64,000 bases of DNA from Robbsia andropogonis (GCF_000970345.1 NZ_LAQU01000021.1:27325-91324), one strand, 5' to 3'; shown: positions 9,804 through 19,909, numbered from the stretch's first letter. Notes: generated by a model not told the origin, from the sequence alone. Made by a program: numbers and translations.

Positions 9804-12585
9804 AGTGCAAATCTACCTGGTCGTACTGCATCTTCTCCGGCAACTGCGCCGGCAGGTCGATCCGCAACGCACTACCGGCCAAGCCGTCCGTGCCCGCTTC
9901 GCGCCGCGCGTCACGACGTTGTCCGTTTACCGTTACCGAACACTGACCGGCGTTTTCAACTCGGATATAGGGTTCATAGTGCCCCGCGAAAGAAAACCGC
10001 ATGCCGTCAGGCCGCACGACAGCATCCTTCACAAACCCCCGGGCGAACGAAATATAAGGCTGGGTCGGTCGCGCCGACGCGTTCGGATTGATCGCCACGC
10101 GCGCATCGCCATCCTCTATATGGATGTAGATGCCGTCCGGGCCGGGCGCATAGCCGGTCACGTTGTAAGCATGGCGCAGATCCGGCGCGCCGCCCGGCTG
10201 CCAATGCACCTCGCGCACGGCACCGTTACCACGGAATCGCCATGCCGCTTGACCGGTTGCATCCGCCTGAACATCGCGCGACACGGCGAAGGAACGCCAG
10301 TCGAGCACTTTCTGGATATATTCCGTCACATACACCGGCAGTACTGGCTGCTTCAGCACGGCATCGAAAATCTGTTCCAACGAATGAAGCGATGCCTCCT
10401 TCGTGCCGGTGTACATGTGGTAATAGATATCGATAGGCTTGAAACGCAGCGGTGCATCGGTCATTGCAAACGTTTCGAGCACGCGCGAAAAACCATAGAA
10501 CGGCCCTTGCCAGTCATTCGTATAGACATTTTCGTCTTGATTTGGCGCATAGACCTGGTAAGCACCCGGCCCCTTGTCAACACCTACCGGTGAGATATTG
10601 GTCCAGCTGTTCGCCGATTTCGTAATGACGGTATCGCCGCCGTTAAAATTATAGACTCCGGCTTCGTACACCTTGCGAATCGCCAGCGCTGGCGGGTGGC
10701 AATCGCCGGACCATTGCAGTACCTCGACCTTCTTTCCGGGTGGTGCGAGACGCGTATTGATGTAATCAATCGACCCACCAATCTCGCGATCCAGGTTGAA
10801 CGTATAGTTCGGGATATTCAGTGAGAAAGCCGCGTCGCCACCGCCGGCATCGGTCTTGGCGCCCGTCTCCGCATCGACCTCGTCCCACTGGAATGGATGC
10901 GAGTATGTGTGGCTGCCGATCTGTACATTCGGCAAGGCGAACATCGCTTTCGCGATCTGCTCCAATCGAGGCGAGATCTTCGGATAGAGCCCCGTGGGCC
11001 CCACTTCCCCCTCGATCACCGATAGCAACATCGGTATCTTGTAACGCGTGAAGATACGGTCGTACAACGCCTGCCCGGAATAATCAGGGCCCGGGAATTC
11101 GGCCCGCGAGGCGAAACCGTCTCCATCGACGTGCGTCATGAGCAGTCGCAAGCCATTCTCGGTGGTCAGGCTCGGCGACGGCAACGTCGGCAACCGCAGG
11201 GCACGTGTCAGGAAACTGAGGGGATTGATGGCCCAGCGCTGCAACTCGATACCATTCAGTGACACCACTTTATAGGGCGCGAGTGCATATCCGCCCCACG
11301 GCATCATCCCGATTTCATCGACCTGCTGGCCGTTGACATTCAAACGCAGTAACGACTGTCCTTGCGGGTCCGTGATCCGCACCCCTTGAATGTCCCGCGG
11401 ATCAACATTTGGTTGAATCTCAAAGCCCACCAACGGATCACTGTGCACCACGTTGACCGGGGCAGTGAAAGGACCTTGCACGGAACGTAAGCCCAACGCC
11501 TGCCCCGCACCATCATTCAAGTTGAAACCGAATCGTCCCAAAAAGGCGATCGGTACATGCGCATCAATACGCCCGCCAATCCATTCACGCCACGCCTGCA
11601 CATTCGGTACGTTCTCATCGTCGATCCAGACAACAATACCGGCGTAACGATCCGGATTGACATTCTCAGGGAACGGTTTATCCAGATCCGCGTATTCCGC
11701 TTCATAGCCAAGGTAATTCAGCGGCGCGGCAATATTGTGAACACGTACAGCAAGATCCAGCGCCTCATTGGTATTTCGGTCTTGAACGACCAGAACCTTG
11801 CGCGGCATCACCTCGATGCGGCCCATACCCACTACATCGAACGCACGATCCGTAACATAGGGGGAGCCACCCGTGCCAACCACCTGTTTTGCAACACGAC
11901 GCGCGCAGTCACGATCCGGTCCGTCGCAAAATTCGACATCGATGACCGGCACACCGGTCTTTGCGGTGAACGCGCGCGATGCGGCGAGGCGCTGCGCACG
12001 CGCGTCATCGGACACCGGAACCAATGCGCCACCGCGATCCACCTCCAGGATCAGCGACGGGCCTACCACGGCATACAGCGACGCCGCATACCCGGCCGCG
12101 CGCGTGACCGCTTCATCACCTGCCACCATCAGCTTGGCATCTGGATACTGCGCGTGAACGCGTGCGATAACGTCGCCGCCCACCGTGTCATCCAGCATGA
12201 AACCGCGAAATCCACGTTGCCACAACGGCTGAAGGACATTCTGTATCAACGCCGCGGCATCCGCGCCCGACGCGGCGGACGAGTTTGGAGACACACGGGC
12301 GATCCATGTCGTGTGCGGCAAAGGGCGCGTGCCGGGGTCAAACGCATTACGCGGATCGAGCACGACGGCATCGAAAGCCTGCAGCATTCCGACTGGCGCC
12401 TGCGCACCGTAGTAGAACGCAATATTCGGCGTTGCCAGGGGGCCGGTTACGGTCGTCGACCCTCCGGTCGTCACACCGCCGTTTGCATTGAACGTTTGAT
12501 TGCCGTCGGTGGCGGCCACTGTGAACGCAGACGGAAACGTGAGCGCGAGTGCCAGCAAGATGCCGCGTGTCCAGAAAGATGCCAT
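9793..12585 (-). CDS. pelA: PelA, periplasmic glycoside hydrolase and deacetylase of Pel
   Basis: PelA is a periplasmic bifunctional enzyme that partly deacetylates Pel and can hydrolyse it. From the ATG at 12585 the protein has 930 residues and a plain signal peptide ending near AATDG. The N-terminal third matches the GH166 hydrolase region. The polysaccharide deacetylase region shows metal/catalytic motifs HVDGDG (D487, D489) and GSHTYSHPF (H559, H563). An alternative start at 12660 adds 25 residues before the signal peptide; neither start has a clear Shine-Dalgarno, and the signal peptide favours 12585. pelA is the first gene of the operon; 463 bp without a gene lie upstream. Length is close to the 948 residues of the Pseudomonas protein. 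Confidence 0.94.
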   Translation of the reverse strand: MASFWTRGILLALALTFPSAFTVAATDGNQTFNANGGVTTGGSTTVTGPLATPNIAFYYGAQAPVGMLQAFDAVVLDPRNAFDPGTRPLPHTTWIARVSPNSSAASGADAAALIQNVLQPLWQRGFRGFMLDDTVGGDVIARVHAQYPDAKLMVAGDEAVTRAAGYAASLYAVVGPSLILEVDRGGALVPVSDDARAQRLAASRAFTAKTGVPVIDVEFCDGPDRDCARRVAKQVVGTGGSPYVTDRAFDVVGMGRIEVMPRKVLVVQDRNTNEALDLAVRVHNIAAPLNYLGYEAEYADLDKPFPENVNPDRYAGIVVWIDDENVPNVQAWREWIGGRIDAHVPIAFLGRFGFNLNDGAGQALGLRSVQGPFTAPVNVVHSDPLVGFEIQPNVDPRDIQGVRITDPQGQSLLRLNVNGQQVDEIGMMPWGGYALAPYKVVSLNGIELQRWAINPLSFLTRALRLPTLPSPSLTTENGLRLLMTHVDGDGFASRAEFPGPDYSGQALYDRIFTRYKIPMLLSVIEGEVGPTGLYPKISPRLEQIAKAMFALPNVQIGSHTYSHPFQWDEVDAETGAKTDAGGGDAAFSLNIPNYTFNLDREIGGSIDYINTRLAPPGKKVEVLQWSGDCHPPALAIRKVYEAGVYNFNGGDTVITKSANSWTNISPVGVDKGPGAYQVYAPNQDENVYTNDWQGPFYGFSRVLETFAMTDAPLRFKPIDIYYHMYTGTKEASLHSLEQIFDAVLKQPVLPVYVTEYIQKVLDWRSFAVSRDVQADATGQAAWRFRGNGAVREVHWQPGGAPDLRHAYNVTGYAPGPDGIYIHIEDGDARVAINPNASARPTQPYISFARGFVKDAVVRPDGMRFSFAGHYEPYIRVENAGQCSVTVNGQRRDARREAGTDGLAGSALRIDLPAQLPEKMQYDQVDLHCGR

Positions 12586-13047
12586 CTGGATGGGCCGGTG
12601 CCGGCTAGGACCGATCGCCCGCCATTCCTGGCGGACCTGTAAAGCATGATTCTCTGCCACGTGTTAGAGCCCGATGCGTGGTTCGTCGAGGTACAAAGTC
12701 GGAGCGACATCCAGCATACGATATTCGCTGTTCAAGAGCCCGGTCCATGACCCCTTGCGCAGCACGCGGTAGGGTACGCAACGCGCCCATCACCCCGTAT
12801 CACACGTCCGATCGACCACCGGTCAATATCGGAGCGCCGCCCTTCGTTACCAATTTTTGTAGACGCATCGATTATGCGTCGTCCGAGCGGATATGGCAGC
12901 ATGCGGCAAACAAACTGTCGTCGTTTCGAGACAACATCGTTGTTCCACTCCTCCCCCGGCACCATGGTCAAACACACGCTTGTCAGTTATCACGAGGGTA
13001 GACGACACAACGACGTTCATGACAAAAGGCATGAAGAATGTCGAACG
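12586..13047. promoter_or_regulatory. pel upstream region with candidate promoter and palindrome
   Basis: This gene-free stretch lies between the end of the LysR gene and pelA, so it should carry the pel promoter, reading leftwards. On the minus strand there is a candidate -35 TTGACC (12821-12826) and -10 TGATAC (12797-12802) with an 18-bp spacer. A perfect inverted repeat GACGCAT-N5-ATGCGTC lies at 12862-12880, about 40 bp upstream of that -35, a position suited to a regulator. No T-run follows on either strand, so it is not a terminator. The promoter call is weak; the palindrome is certain as sequence but its role is inferred. Confidence 0.35.
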
Positions 13048-13995
13048 TCAAAGCAACGTGGACGTCGACGTCATGCCCGGCGGCGGCTGCAATGAAGGGA
13101 TACCAAGACACAATTCGCTTAGCCAATCAGAAAACGCCACGACTTTACGCAGCGGCGTACCCGGCGCGCGAAGCAGCCACATACGCCGCGGCGGTGGCCG
13201 GTATGTGCTTAATACTTCACGCAGCGTGCCATCGTCCAGGTGTTTTTGCAGGGAGAACAAGGACGTCATGACCAACCCCAAGCCAGACAAGGCGCATTGT
13301 GCAAATGCATTCGCATCCGAGACGACCACGGCATCCTTCATATCGATCAAGACATCGGCACCGGCGTCATCGCGCAAGGACCATGGACGAATCCGCCCTG
13401 TCTGGGCCGACCGATAATTCACCGCGCGATGATGCGCCAGATCGGCAAGCGTCAGAGGCGTGCCATGCCGGGCCAGATAGTCCGGTGTCGCGCACACCAG
13501 GGTTGTCGCCGCCCCGAGCGGCTTTGCCACCAGATCAATGTCATCTAGCATGCCCGTCCGAACAATGCAATCGAGCCCTTCCTTGACCAAATCCACGCGC
13601 CGATCAGTCGTGCTTAACTCGACACGCAAGTCGGGATAACGCGCAAGAAAGTCAGGCAAAGCGGGAATGACGATGTGGTGTGCCACGATTGCCGGCAAGT
13701 CGACCCGCAAAACCCCTCGCGGCGAGGCATCCGCGTCGATCATCTCGTCTTCTAGCGTGTGCAGGTGCTCCAGAACAGCGCGGCAATGCGCAAGACAGCG
13801 CTTGCCATGCTCGGTCACGCTGACATGGCGGGTCGAACGATTCAGCAGGCGGGTATTGAGGTGCGCTTCCAGCGACTGCACGGCCCGGGTGACGCGGGGC
13901 ACCTCCATCTGTAACGCATCGGCAGCCCTTGTGAAACTGCCCGTCTCCGCCACACGGACAAAAACCTGCATCGCGTTCAACAAATTGATAGCCAC
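13048..13995 (-). CDS. LysR-family transcriptional regulator
   Basis: A typical LysR regulator of 315 residues: N-terminal winged helix-turn-helix (residues 1-60, MQVFVRVAETGSFTRAADAL) and a periplasmic-binding-type effector domain from about residue 90. GTG at 13995 is chosen because it gives the usual short N-terminus before the HTH and has AAGGGA 8 nt upstream; the open frame continues to 14097 but adds residues not seen in the family. Target genes are unknown. It is co-directional with pel but 463 bp away, and it is transcribed away from the EAL gene upstream. It resembles the many single-gene LysR regulators of Burkholderia that act on a neighbouring oxidoreductase, but no such gene is next to it. 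Confidence 0.85.
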   Translation of the reverse strand: MAINLLNAMQVFVRVAETGSFTRAADALQMEVPRVTRAVQSLEAHLNTRLLNRSTRHVSVTEHGKRCLAHCRAVLEHLHTLEDEMIDADASPRGVLRVDLPAIVAHHIVIPALPDFLARYPDLRVELSTTDRRVDLVKEGLDCIVRTGMLDDIDLVAKPLGAATTLVCATPDYLARHGTPLTLADLAHHRAVNYRSAQTGRIRPWSLRDDAGADVLIDMKDAVVVSDANAFAQCALSGLGLVMTSLFSLQKHLDDGTLREVLSTYRPPPRRMWLLRAPGTPLRKVVAFSDWLSELCLGIPSLQPPPGMTSTSTLL

Positions 13996-14409
13996 CAACG
14001 TTCCCTTGTTCACATCCGATGTACGTCGCGCGGCGTCCCGGAATACGCGCCAGGCGAGCGTCCACGCCAACACCCCCACGGCATGCCGCTTCGTCAAATT
14101 ATAAGATGCCCAAAACGGTGCCTGACAGGATGGCGCCGTGTGCGTGAGTGTAGCGTATCCGCGTCGGTGAAGTCATGACAGGCGCGCGGAATGGATCGTC
14201 GTCGCGGCGAGTCAACGCTCAGCAAGGAAAATGTGATGGATTACACCGCCCCAGGTGGGGATACAGGTAGAATTCGGCTGCACCCGGCGCGATTGCGCTG
14301 GATTGCATGTTTTTGTAGCGCGTATCCGCCCAGGCGCGATGACAGCCATCTTTTTACCGGTGTGCTCGATGCCTGTGCGGGTTCCCCACCTATCGTCGCG
14401 CCCTGTCGC
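13996..14409. other. Intergenic region between divergent LysR and EAL genes
   Basis: About 414 bp with no convincing gene. It must hold the start regions of the LysR gene (minus) and the EAL gene (plus). The open frame reading through it from 14191 is continuous with the EAL protein N-terminus, but its residues before 14410 look like no known domain. No repeats stand out. Confidence 0.4.
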
Positions 14410-16034
14410 ATGCCCCGCCCGCTTTTGTTGCGTACTCCGGCGATGATCGGATCAATACTGATCGTCGTGTTTTGCACGTTGGCCGGTGCGGCCATCGGCA
14501 CTGGCATTGGCCAGACGACCGCCGTCGCCCAACAGCGTACGGAAGCTGGCGTGCTCGCGCAGTTATGGCTACGCCGCGTAAAGGAGATCGGCGCTGAAGC
14601 AGACCGTGCGCTGGCAGCCATCAACCAGTATCCCGCCCCCTTTGCTCCGATGCCGACATTGCGCATCTCCGTGCGATTGTTCTGGAGTCACGGTTCCTGA
14701 AGAGTGCCGCCAGAGAGCGAGACGGCAAAATCATCTGCACATCCACGGATGGCCGCGCTGATGATCCCATAACGGTTCCCACTGTCGATTTCGTCAACAG
14801 CAAGGGACAGCAGATTTTGCTGAACCCGAACGTTGACGGTGTGAGCGGTGCGCAAGCCATTGTAATCCGGCAGGGGCACGCCGCGATCGCTATCCATTAC
14901 CCCGCGTACGACGTCATCGTCGACCCGCGTGTCGACTATATGGGCGTCAGTATTCAAGGCACGCAACGTTTTTTGTTGACCAGCTCCGAGGTCAGCGCAT
15001 TGCCGTCCGGCATCGTGCTGCATGACAAGACACCGGTTCGCCTTGCGAACCATCGCTTCGAAGTACGCTGCACGCAGGGGGGCGACGAATGTATTCTGGC
15101 GCGCATGCGCGATGCATCTTCCGCGTCCGGCCTCGGCTTGAGTCCCGAACTATTGGGCTTCCTGACGTTGGGGATGATGGCCGGTTTCGGCATCGGCATG
15201 GGGCTGTGTTCCGCGATGCGCCGCGCGAATTCAATGGCACGGCGGATGCGACGTGACTTGAAGCACGGCAAGTTGACACTTGAATACCAGCCCGTCGTGC
15301 GACTTGCCGATGGTCAATGGGTCGGGGCGGAGGCGTTGCTGCGCTGGACCGAAACCAATGGCCGCCACATCAATCCGGACCTTTTTATTCAGCTTGCCGA
15401 GGACGAAGGCTTTATCCAGGAAGTTTCACGCTATGTGGTGACGCGAGTTCTCGATGAACTGGGCGACACGCTACGCGCCCGCCCCGACTTCAAAGTCGCG
15501 ATCAATATCTCCGCAACCGATGTCTTGACGGCCAGTTTCCCCGCGTGGGTCGCGCTGCGGCTGGCTGCCGCCAACGTCGCACCTTCATCGATCGCTTTCG
15601 AAATCACCGAGCGGACCACCGCGGAACACTCGGTACTTGCACGTGGCATCAAACGCCTTCGCGATAACGGACACGCCGTTTATATCGACGATTTCGGCAC
15701 GCAATATTCCAGCCTGTCCTACCTGTCGTCGCTACCGGTCACCGCGGTCAAACTCGACAAGTCTTTCTGCCGTGGGCTGCCGGAAGACGAAAAGCTCGGC
15801 GTCGTCGCCTCGCGTATCGCCGCAATGGTGGCGGCGCTGAAACTCGACTTGATCGTCGAGGGGATAGAACACGCCCCGCAGGCGGTGTGGTTCCAGCATC
15901 TCTATCCGCCGCCACTGGGACAGGGTTGGCTCTTTGCACGCGCCATGCCGGCAGCCCATATCGCCGCACATTGTCACTGCCAACCGCCGAAGAACGAACC
16001 CACCACGGCGAGCATCCACGCGTCGTTGGCATAG
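14410..16034 (+). pseudogene. CSS-motif/EAL c-di-GMP phosphodiesterase, apparently frameshifted
   Basis: This encodes a membrane c-di-GMP phosphodiesterase with a periplasmic CSS (redox-sensing disulfide) domain and a cytoplasmic EAL domain. Reading starts near 14410 with a membrane segment (IGSILIVVFCTLAGAAIG) and continues to about 14643. There the frame must slip by one base, in gcccccttt (14635-14643), to reach CSDADIAHLRAIV and the second CSS element IICTSTDG. The second frame then runs to 16034. The EAL domain keeps EALLRW, NISATDV, EITERTT, DDFGT, KLDKSF, VEGIE and QGWLFARAMP, so it would be active. As written, only a product starting at TTG 14817 (405 residues) is open, lacking the first membrane segment and half of the CSS domain. 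It could be a real mutation or a sequencing error at the C-run. The pel operon nearby is a plausible c-di-GMP client. Confidence 0.8.
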
Positions 16035-16083
16035 AACAATACGATGTGACTCGTCTACAATCGGCAATCCGACCCACTTGCCG

Positions 16084-17076
16084 ATGACGCCCATCATGCC
16101 CGACTCCCCCGCTTCCATCACCCTCCCGACCTATGACGACGTGGTCGCCGCAAGCAACCGTATTACCGGCCATGCGCATCGCACGCCGGTCATGACGTCA
16201 CGTATCCTGGACGAGGGATCAGGCATGCACTTGTTTTTCAAATGTGAAAACCTACAGCGGATCGGGGCCTTCAAATTCCGCGGCGCCTTCAATGCCCTGT
16301 CCCGATTCAACGACGCACAACGCCGTGCCGGCGTGATCGCCTTCTCCTCAGGCAATCATGCGCAAGCAATCGCACTGTCGGCGAAGTTGCTTGGCATTCC
16401 CGCGACGATCGTCATGCCGGAGGATGCTCCTGAAGTGAAGGTGGCGGCGACGAAAGGCTATGGCGCGGAGGTCGTTTTCTACGATCGCTATACCGAAGAC
16501 CGGGAAGCCATCGGTCGCGCCCTGGCGTCCGCCCGCAACCTCACGCTGATTCCGCCCTACGATCATCCAGACGTCATTGCCGGGCAGGGAACAGCCGCCA
16601 AAGAGTTATTTGAAGACGTCGGCCCACTGGACGCCTTGTTCGTCTGCATGGGCGGCGGCGGCCTGCTGTCCGGCAGCGCGCTTGCGGCCCGGGCGCTCGC
16701 ACCACAATGCAAGGTGTTCGGCGTGGAACCGGAAGCCGGCAATGATGGCCAACAATCATTTCGCTCCGGCCGGATCGTTCATATCGATACACCGAAAACA
16801 ATTGCCGATGGTGCCCAAACTCAGCATCTGGGCCAGTACACGTTCGCGTTGGTACGTCAAAACGTCGATGACGTGCTCACGGCCAGCGACGCACAATTGG
16901 TGGCGGCCATGAGGGAGATCGGCAGTTATATGAAGCTGATCGTCGAACCGACGGGTTGCCTGGGTTATGCGGCCGCCCTTGCCGCGAAAGCGCAATGGGC
17001 CGGCAAGCGCGTAGGCATCATCCTTAGTGGCGGCAACGTGGACATGCAGCGCTACTGCGCGCTTCTCGCACAATAA
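16084..17076 (+). CDS. Threonine/serine dehydratase-like PLP enzyme
   Basis: A fold-type II PLP enzyme of 330 residues, of the catabolic threonine dehydratase/serine racemase group. The cofactor lysine is K64 in AFKFRGA. Further family motifs are FSSGNHAQ, the phosphate-binding glycine loop CMGGGGLLSG and a C-terminal LSGGNVD. There is no C-terminal ACT domain, so it is not the biosynthetic, isoleucine-inhibited IlvA type. The ATG at 16084 (MTPIMPDSP) is chosen because the protein aligns with the family from about residue 12; the open frame upstream reads through the end of the EAL gene and is not real. The reaction is probably dehydration of L-threonine or L-serine to the 2-oxo acid, or serine racemisation; sequence alone does not separate these. 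Confidence 0.88.
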   Translation: MTPIMPDSPASITLPTYDDVVAASNRITGHAHRTPVMTSRILDEGSGMHLFFKCENLQRIGAFKFRGAFNALSRFNDAQRRAGVIAFSSGNHAQAIALSAKLLGIPATIVMPEDAPEVKVAATKGYGAEVVFYDRYTEDREAIGRALASARNLTLIPPYDHPDVIAGQGTAAKELFEDVGPLDALFVCMGGGGLLSGSALAARALAPQCKVFGVEPEAGNDGQQSFRSGRIVHIDTPKTIADGAQTQHLGQYTFALVRQNVDDVLTASDAQLVAAMREIGSYMKLIVEPTGCLGYAAALAAKAQWAGKRVGIILSGGNVDMQRYCALLAQ

Positions 17077-17716
17077 TACTTGCGCCGCTTTTAAAGTCAC
17101 CAACACCCCAACACGCCGACGAAAAGCAGATGCATGCCGTCCGGCGCCAATCTTTTCTTACCGTGCATTGGACGCATCCTGGAGGCGTCAGGGCGAACAG
17201 ACTTACCAGAAATTGCATCCAGACGACATTACCACTCGCGCTGTTATTCGCCATTCACCGTTTTTTTGACAGTCGTCATCATCAGGACACTATTTCAAGT
17301 CTTGCCGTATCGTTCTTAAAAGCCACATGCGCTGGAGATTTGTTTCCGCAAACCGTCTCGCGTCATGGTTCAGTCCTCGATTCCCAAAAAAATTAACAAA
17401 TCCCTCACCGATCTTTGCATTTCGGAAAAAATGATATGTCCCCACCATTCGCTGGAGACAAAATCTTTAAAGATATTTATCTCAATTTATTCATTGATTT
17501 ACGTGACAACAACGGAATGATTGTACGAATCGTCCTACGAGATTCGTACCGTTGATACCGCTAGGCCAACTACACGTGTCATGGTTCGTCGCATTTTCTT
17601 ATTGACGTCTCAAAGACATTTGCCAACAATACACACGCAGTACTCATTTTGTGGCGGCGCGCTTTCCATATCGATTGTTCCGCGCTGTCCGTCTCAATGC
17701 ACAACTTGGATGAAAC
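17077..17716. promoter_or_regulatory. AT-rich upstream region of cspA with candidate promoter and inverted repeat
   Basis: This 640-bp stretch has no convincing gene and is clearly more AT-rich than its surroundings. A candidate promoter TTGACG (17602-17607), 17-bp spacer, AACAAT (17625-17630) would give a leader of about 80 nt before cspA, as is usual for cold-shock genes. A perfect inverted repeat GTACGAATC-N9-GATTCGTAC lies at 17523-17549, just upstream of this promoter. There is no T-run after it, so an operator or structured element is more likely than a terminator. The promoter match is moderate and the function of the repeat is unknown. Confidence 0.4.
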
Positions 17717-17920
17717 ATGGCAACCGGTATTGTTAAGTGGTTCAACGACGCGAAGGGTTTCGGCTTCATTACGCCTGACGATGGTGGCGAAGATCTGTTC
17801 GCGCACTTCTCGGAAATCCGTGCTGACGGCTTCAAGTCGTTGCAGGAAAACCAGAAGGTCAGCTTCGACGTGAAGCAAGGCCCGAAGGGCAAGCAAGCGT
17901 CGAACATCCAGGCGATCTGA
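17717..17920 (+). CDS. cspA: Cold-shock protein, CspA family
   Basis: A 67-residue single cold-shock domain protein, full length for the family. It has both nucleic-acid binding motifs: RNP1-type KGFGFI (residues 13-18) and RNP2-type DLFAHF (residues 26-31). Such proteins bind single-stranded RNA and DNA and act as RNA chaperones or antiterminators in the cytoplasm. The start [11 protein letters not shown] is the standard one, with TTGGA upstream. The long AT-rich leader region suggests post-transcriptional control, as for other csp genes. Whether this copy is cold-induced or constitutive cannot be told; most Burkholderiales have several paralogues. Confidence 0.96.
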   Translation: MATGIVKWFNDAKGFGFITPDDGGEDLFAHFSEIRADGFKSLQENQKVSFDVKQGPKGKQASNIQAI

Positions 17921-18289
17921 ACCCGATACGTCCGGACAGCCCGCCCTGAAGGTCCGCTTGTGGTGGACACCTTCCTGCGAGTTGCTTGCGGTTTACCGTT
18001 ACGACTCGCCGCCGAGTAACGCCTTCAGGGTCCGATGGGTGAGGGGTGGCACCGCTGCTGCAGTGCGTCATCCGTTGGTACCGCTCATCATGGCTCCCGC
18101 ATGAGCGCACTCATTACCGCGAAAGCACCTTACCCTCGCGTCACCCTTCAAATCTCCCACCGCTTTCACCATCCTGTCATACCCGCCTCGCTGCATCTCT
18201 CTGTTCTTCTGGGACGTTAGCCTGCTGGTGCCAAGCAGCAATGCGCCAAAGCTGTCACACTTACGCCGTTCCGTGGCCGATCGACATTC
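17921..18289. other. Intergenic region between cspA and the exporter gene
   Basis: About 370 bp without a convincing gene. An imperfect inverted repeat around 17950-17974 (AAGGT ... ACCTT) follows cspA, but no T-run follows it, so I do not call it an intrinsic terminator. No clear promoter or Shine-Dalgarno is visible before the exporter ATG. Confidence 0.35.
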
Positions 18290-19909
18290 ATGAGCGTATC
18301 TCCTCCCACATCTCCCTCGACAAGCGTCGGTTCGCCTTCGCATGCCAGTGCCCAGACACCTGCCGCGCCTGCCCCGTTTACCGGTGGCAAGCTTATTTTG
18401 GCCACCCTCGCGGTCGCGTTGGCAACGTTCATGAACGTGCTCGATTCATCGATTGCGAACGTCGCCATTCCGACCATTTCCGGCAATCTCGGTGTTTCCG
18501 TGGACGAAGGTACGTGGGTAGTCACGGTATTCGCCGCCGCCAATGCCGTCTCTATTCCTTTGACGGGCTTTCTCACGCAACGGCTTGGACAGGTCAAGCT
18601 CTTCGTCGGCTCGATCGTGCTGTTCGTGATCTCCTCCTGGCTATGCGGTCTGGCGCCGAACCTGCCCGTCCTGTTGGCGGCGCGTATCTTGCAGGGGGCC
18701 GTCGCCGGACCGCTGATCCCGATGTCGCAATCAATCCTACTCAGCTCCTATCCCAAGGAGAAATCGTCCATGGCGCTTGCGCTATGGGGAATGACCGCGG
18801 TGGTAGGCCCTATTGCGGGACCGTCATTGGGCGGCTGGATTACGGACAGCTATAGCTGGTCCTGGATTTTCTATATCAATATCCCCGTCGGCATCTTCTC
18901 GGCGGGTGTAACGTGGATGCTGTACCGGAAACGCGATACGCCCACGCGCAAAGTCCCTATTGACCTGATAGGTCTGGCATTGTTGATCACCTGGGTCGCA
19001 TCCTTGCAGATCATGCTCGACAAAGGCCGGGACCTCGATTGGTTCGCCTCCCCCGTGATCCGCATTTTGGCTATCTGCGCGGTGATTGGGTTTGCGTTCT
19101 TCGTTGTATGGGAGCTGACAGAAAAGAATCCCGTAGTGGACCTGCGGCTCTTCCGCGGTCGAAACTTCTTTGGCGGCACCGCGGCTGTGGGTGTTGCGTA
19201 TGGCGTGTTCTTCGGTAATCTCGTGTTACTGCCGCAATGGATGCAGCAGTACCTCAATTATCGATCGGTGGACGCCGGACTGGTGACCGCGCCCTTGGGG
19301 ATTTTTGCTTTGATCATGTCCCCTATCATCGGCAAGGTGCTACCTAAAATGGACGCCCGGATCATTGCGACGGCGGCGTTCGTCGGGTTCGCGATCTGTT
19401 TCTTCATGCGCGCGAACTACGTGCTGGAGGTGGATACGTTCCATCTCGTCTTGCCCACCTTGTTGCAGGGTATCCCAATGGCGATGTTCTTTGTCCCGTT
19501 GACCTCGATCGCGTTGAGCGGCTTACCGCCAAGCCGCATTCCAGCGGCAGCAGGCCTGTCGAATTTCGTGCGGGTCTTCTGCGGTGCGGTGGGCACGTCG
19601 CTCGCAGGCAATGAGTGGAACAATCGTATCGCCCTCCATCATGAGCGGCTTACCGAACAGGCGAACATCTATAACCCGACATTCCAGCAATCGTTGCAAC
19701 AGTCGCAGCAACTGCTACATATCAACGAAGCACAAGCACGGGGTTTATTCGATCTCAATCTGACGGCGCAGGCCGCGATGATGGGCTTGAACGATATTTT
19801 CTTCATCTCGGCCATCATCTTCCTGGCGATCATTCCGCTTATCTGGATCACCAAGCGTTACCGTTCAGGCAGCGCGGCCAGCACGGATACCGCGGCTGGT
19901 GCGCACTAA
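18290..19909 (+). CDS. DHA2-family drug:H+ antiporter, EmrB-like
   Basis: A 539-residue major facilitator protein with 14 predicted membrane helices, the DHA2 subfamily of EmrB/QacA. After a cytoplasmic, Ser/Pro/Ala-rich head of about 30 residues comes the motif LDSSIANVAIPTI, typical of the first helix of DHA2 exporters, then GTWVVTVFAAANAV. The C-terminal tail contains a Gln-rich helix (FQQSLQQSQQLL) seen in EmrB proteins. EmrB normally works with an EmrA membrane-fusion protein and an outer-membrane channel; neither gene is adjacent here. The substrate is probably a toxic or aromatic compound but is not shown by sequence. The gene ends 11 bp from the convergent pcaDC gene. Confidence 0.9.
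   Translation: MSVSPPTSPSTSVGSPSHASAQTPAAPAPFTGGKLILATLAVALATFMNVLDSSIANVAIPTISGNLGVSVDEGTWVVTVFAAANAVSIPLTGFLTQRLGQVKLFVGSIVLFVISSWLCGLAPNLPVLLAARILQGAVAGPLIPMSQSILLSSYPKEKSSMALALWGMTAVVGPIAGPSLGGWITDSYSWSWIFYINIPVGIFSAGVTWMLYRKRDTPTRKVPIDLIGLALLITWVASLQIMLDKGRDLDWFASPVIRILAICAVIGFAFFVVWELTEKNPVVDLRLFRGRNFFGGTAAVGVAYGVFFGNLVLLPQWMQQYLNYRSVDAGLVTAPLGIFALIMSPIIGKVLPKMDARIIATAAFVGFAICFFMRANYVLEVDTFHLVLPTLLQGIPMAMFFVPLTSIALSGLPPSRIPAAAGLSNFVRVFCGAVGTSLAGNEWNNRIALHHERLTEQANIYNPTFQQSLQQSQQLLHINEAQARGLFDLNLTAQAAMMGLNDIFFISAIIFLAIIPLIWITKRYRSGSAASTDTAAGAH

Noticed and set aside
11557..12642. 361-codon plus-strand frame opposite pelA
   Set aside because: Antisense to the conserved PelA hydrolase region; no domain.
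18046..18855. 269-codon plus-strand frame overlapping the exporter gene
   Set aside because: Alternative frame of the DHA2 exporter; the exporter frame has all family motifs.
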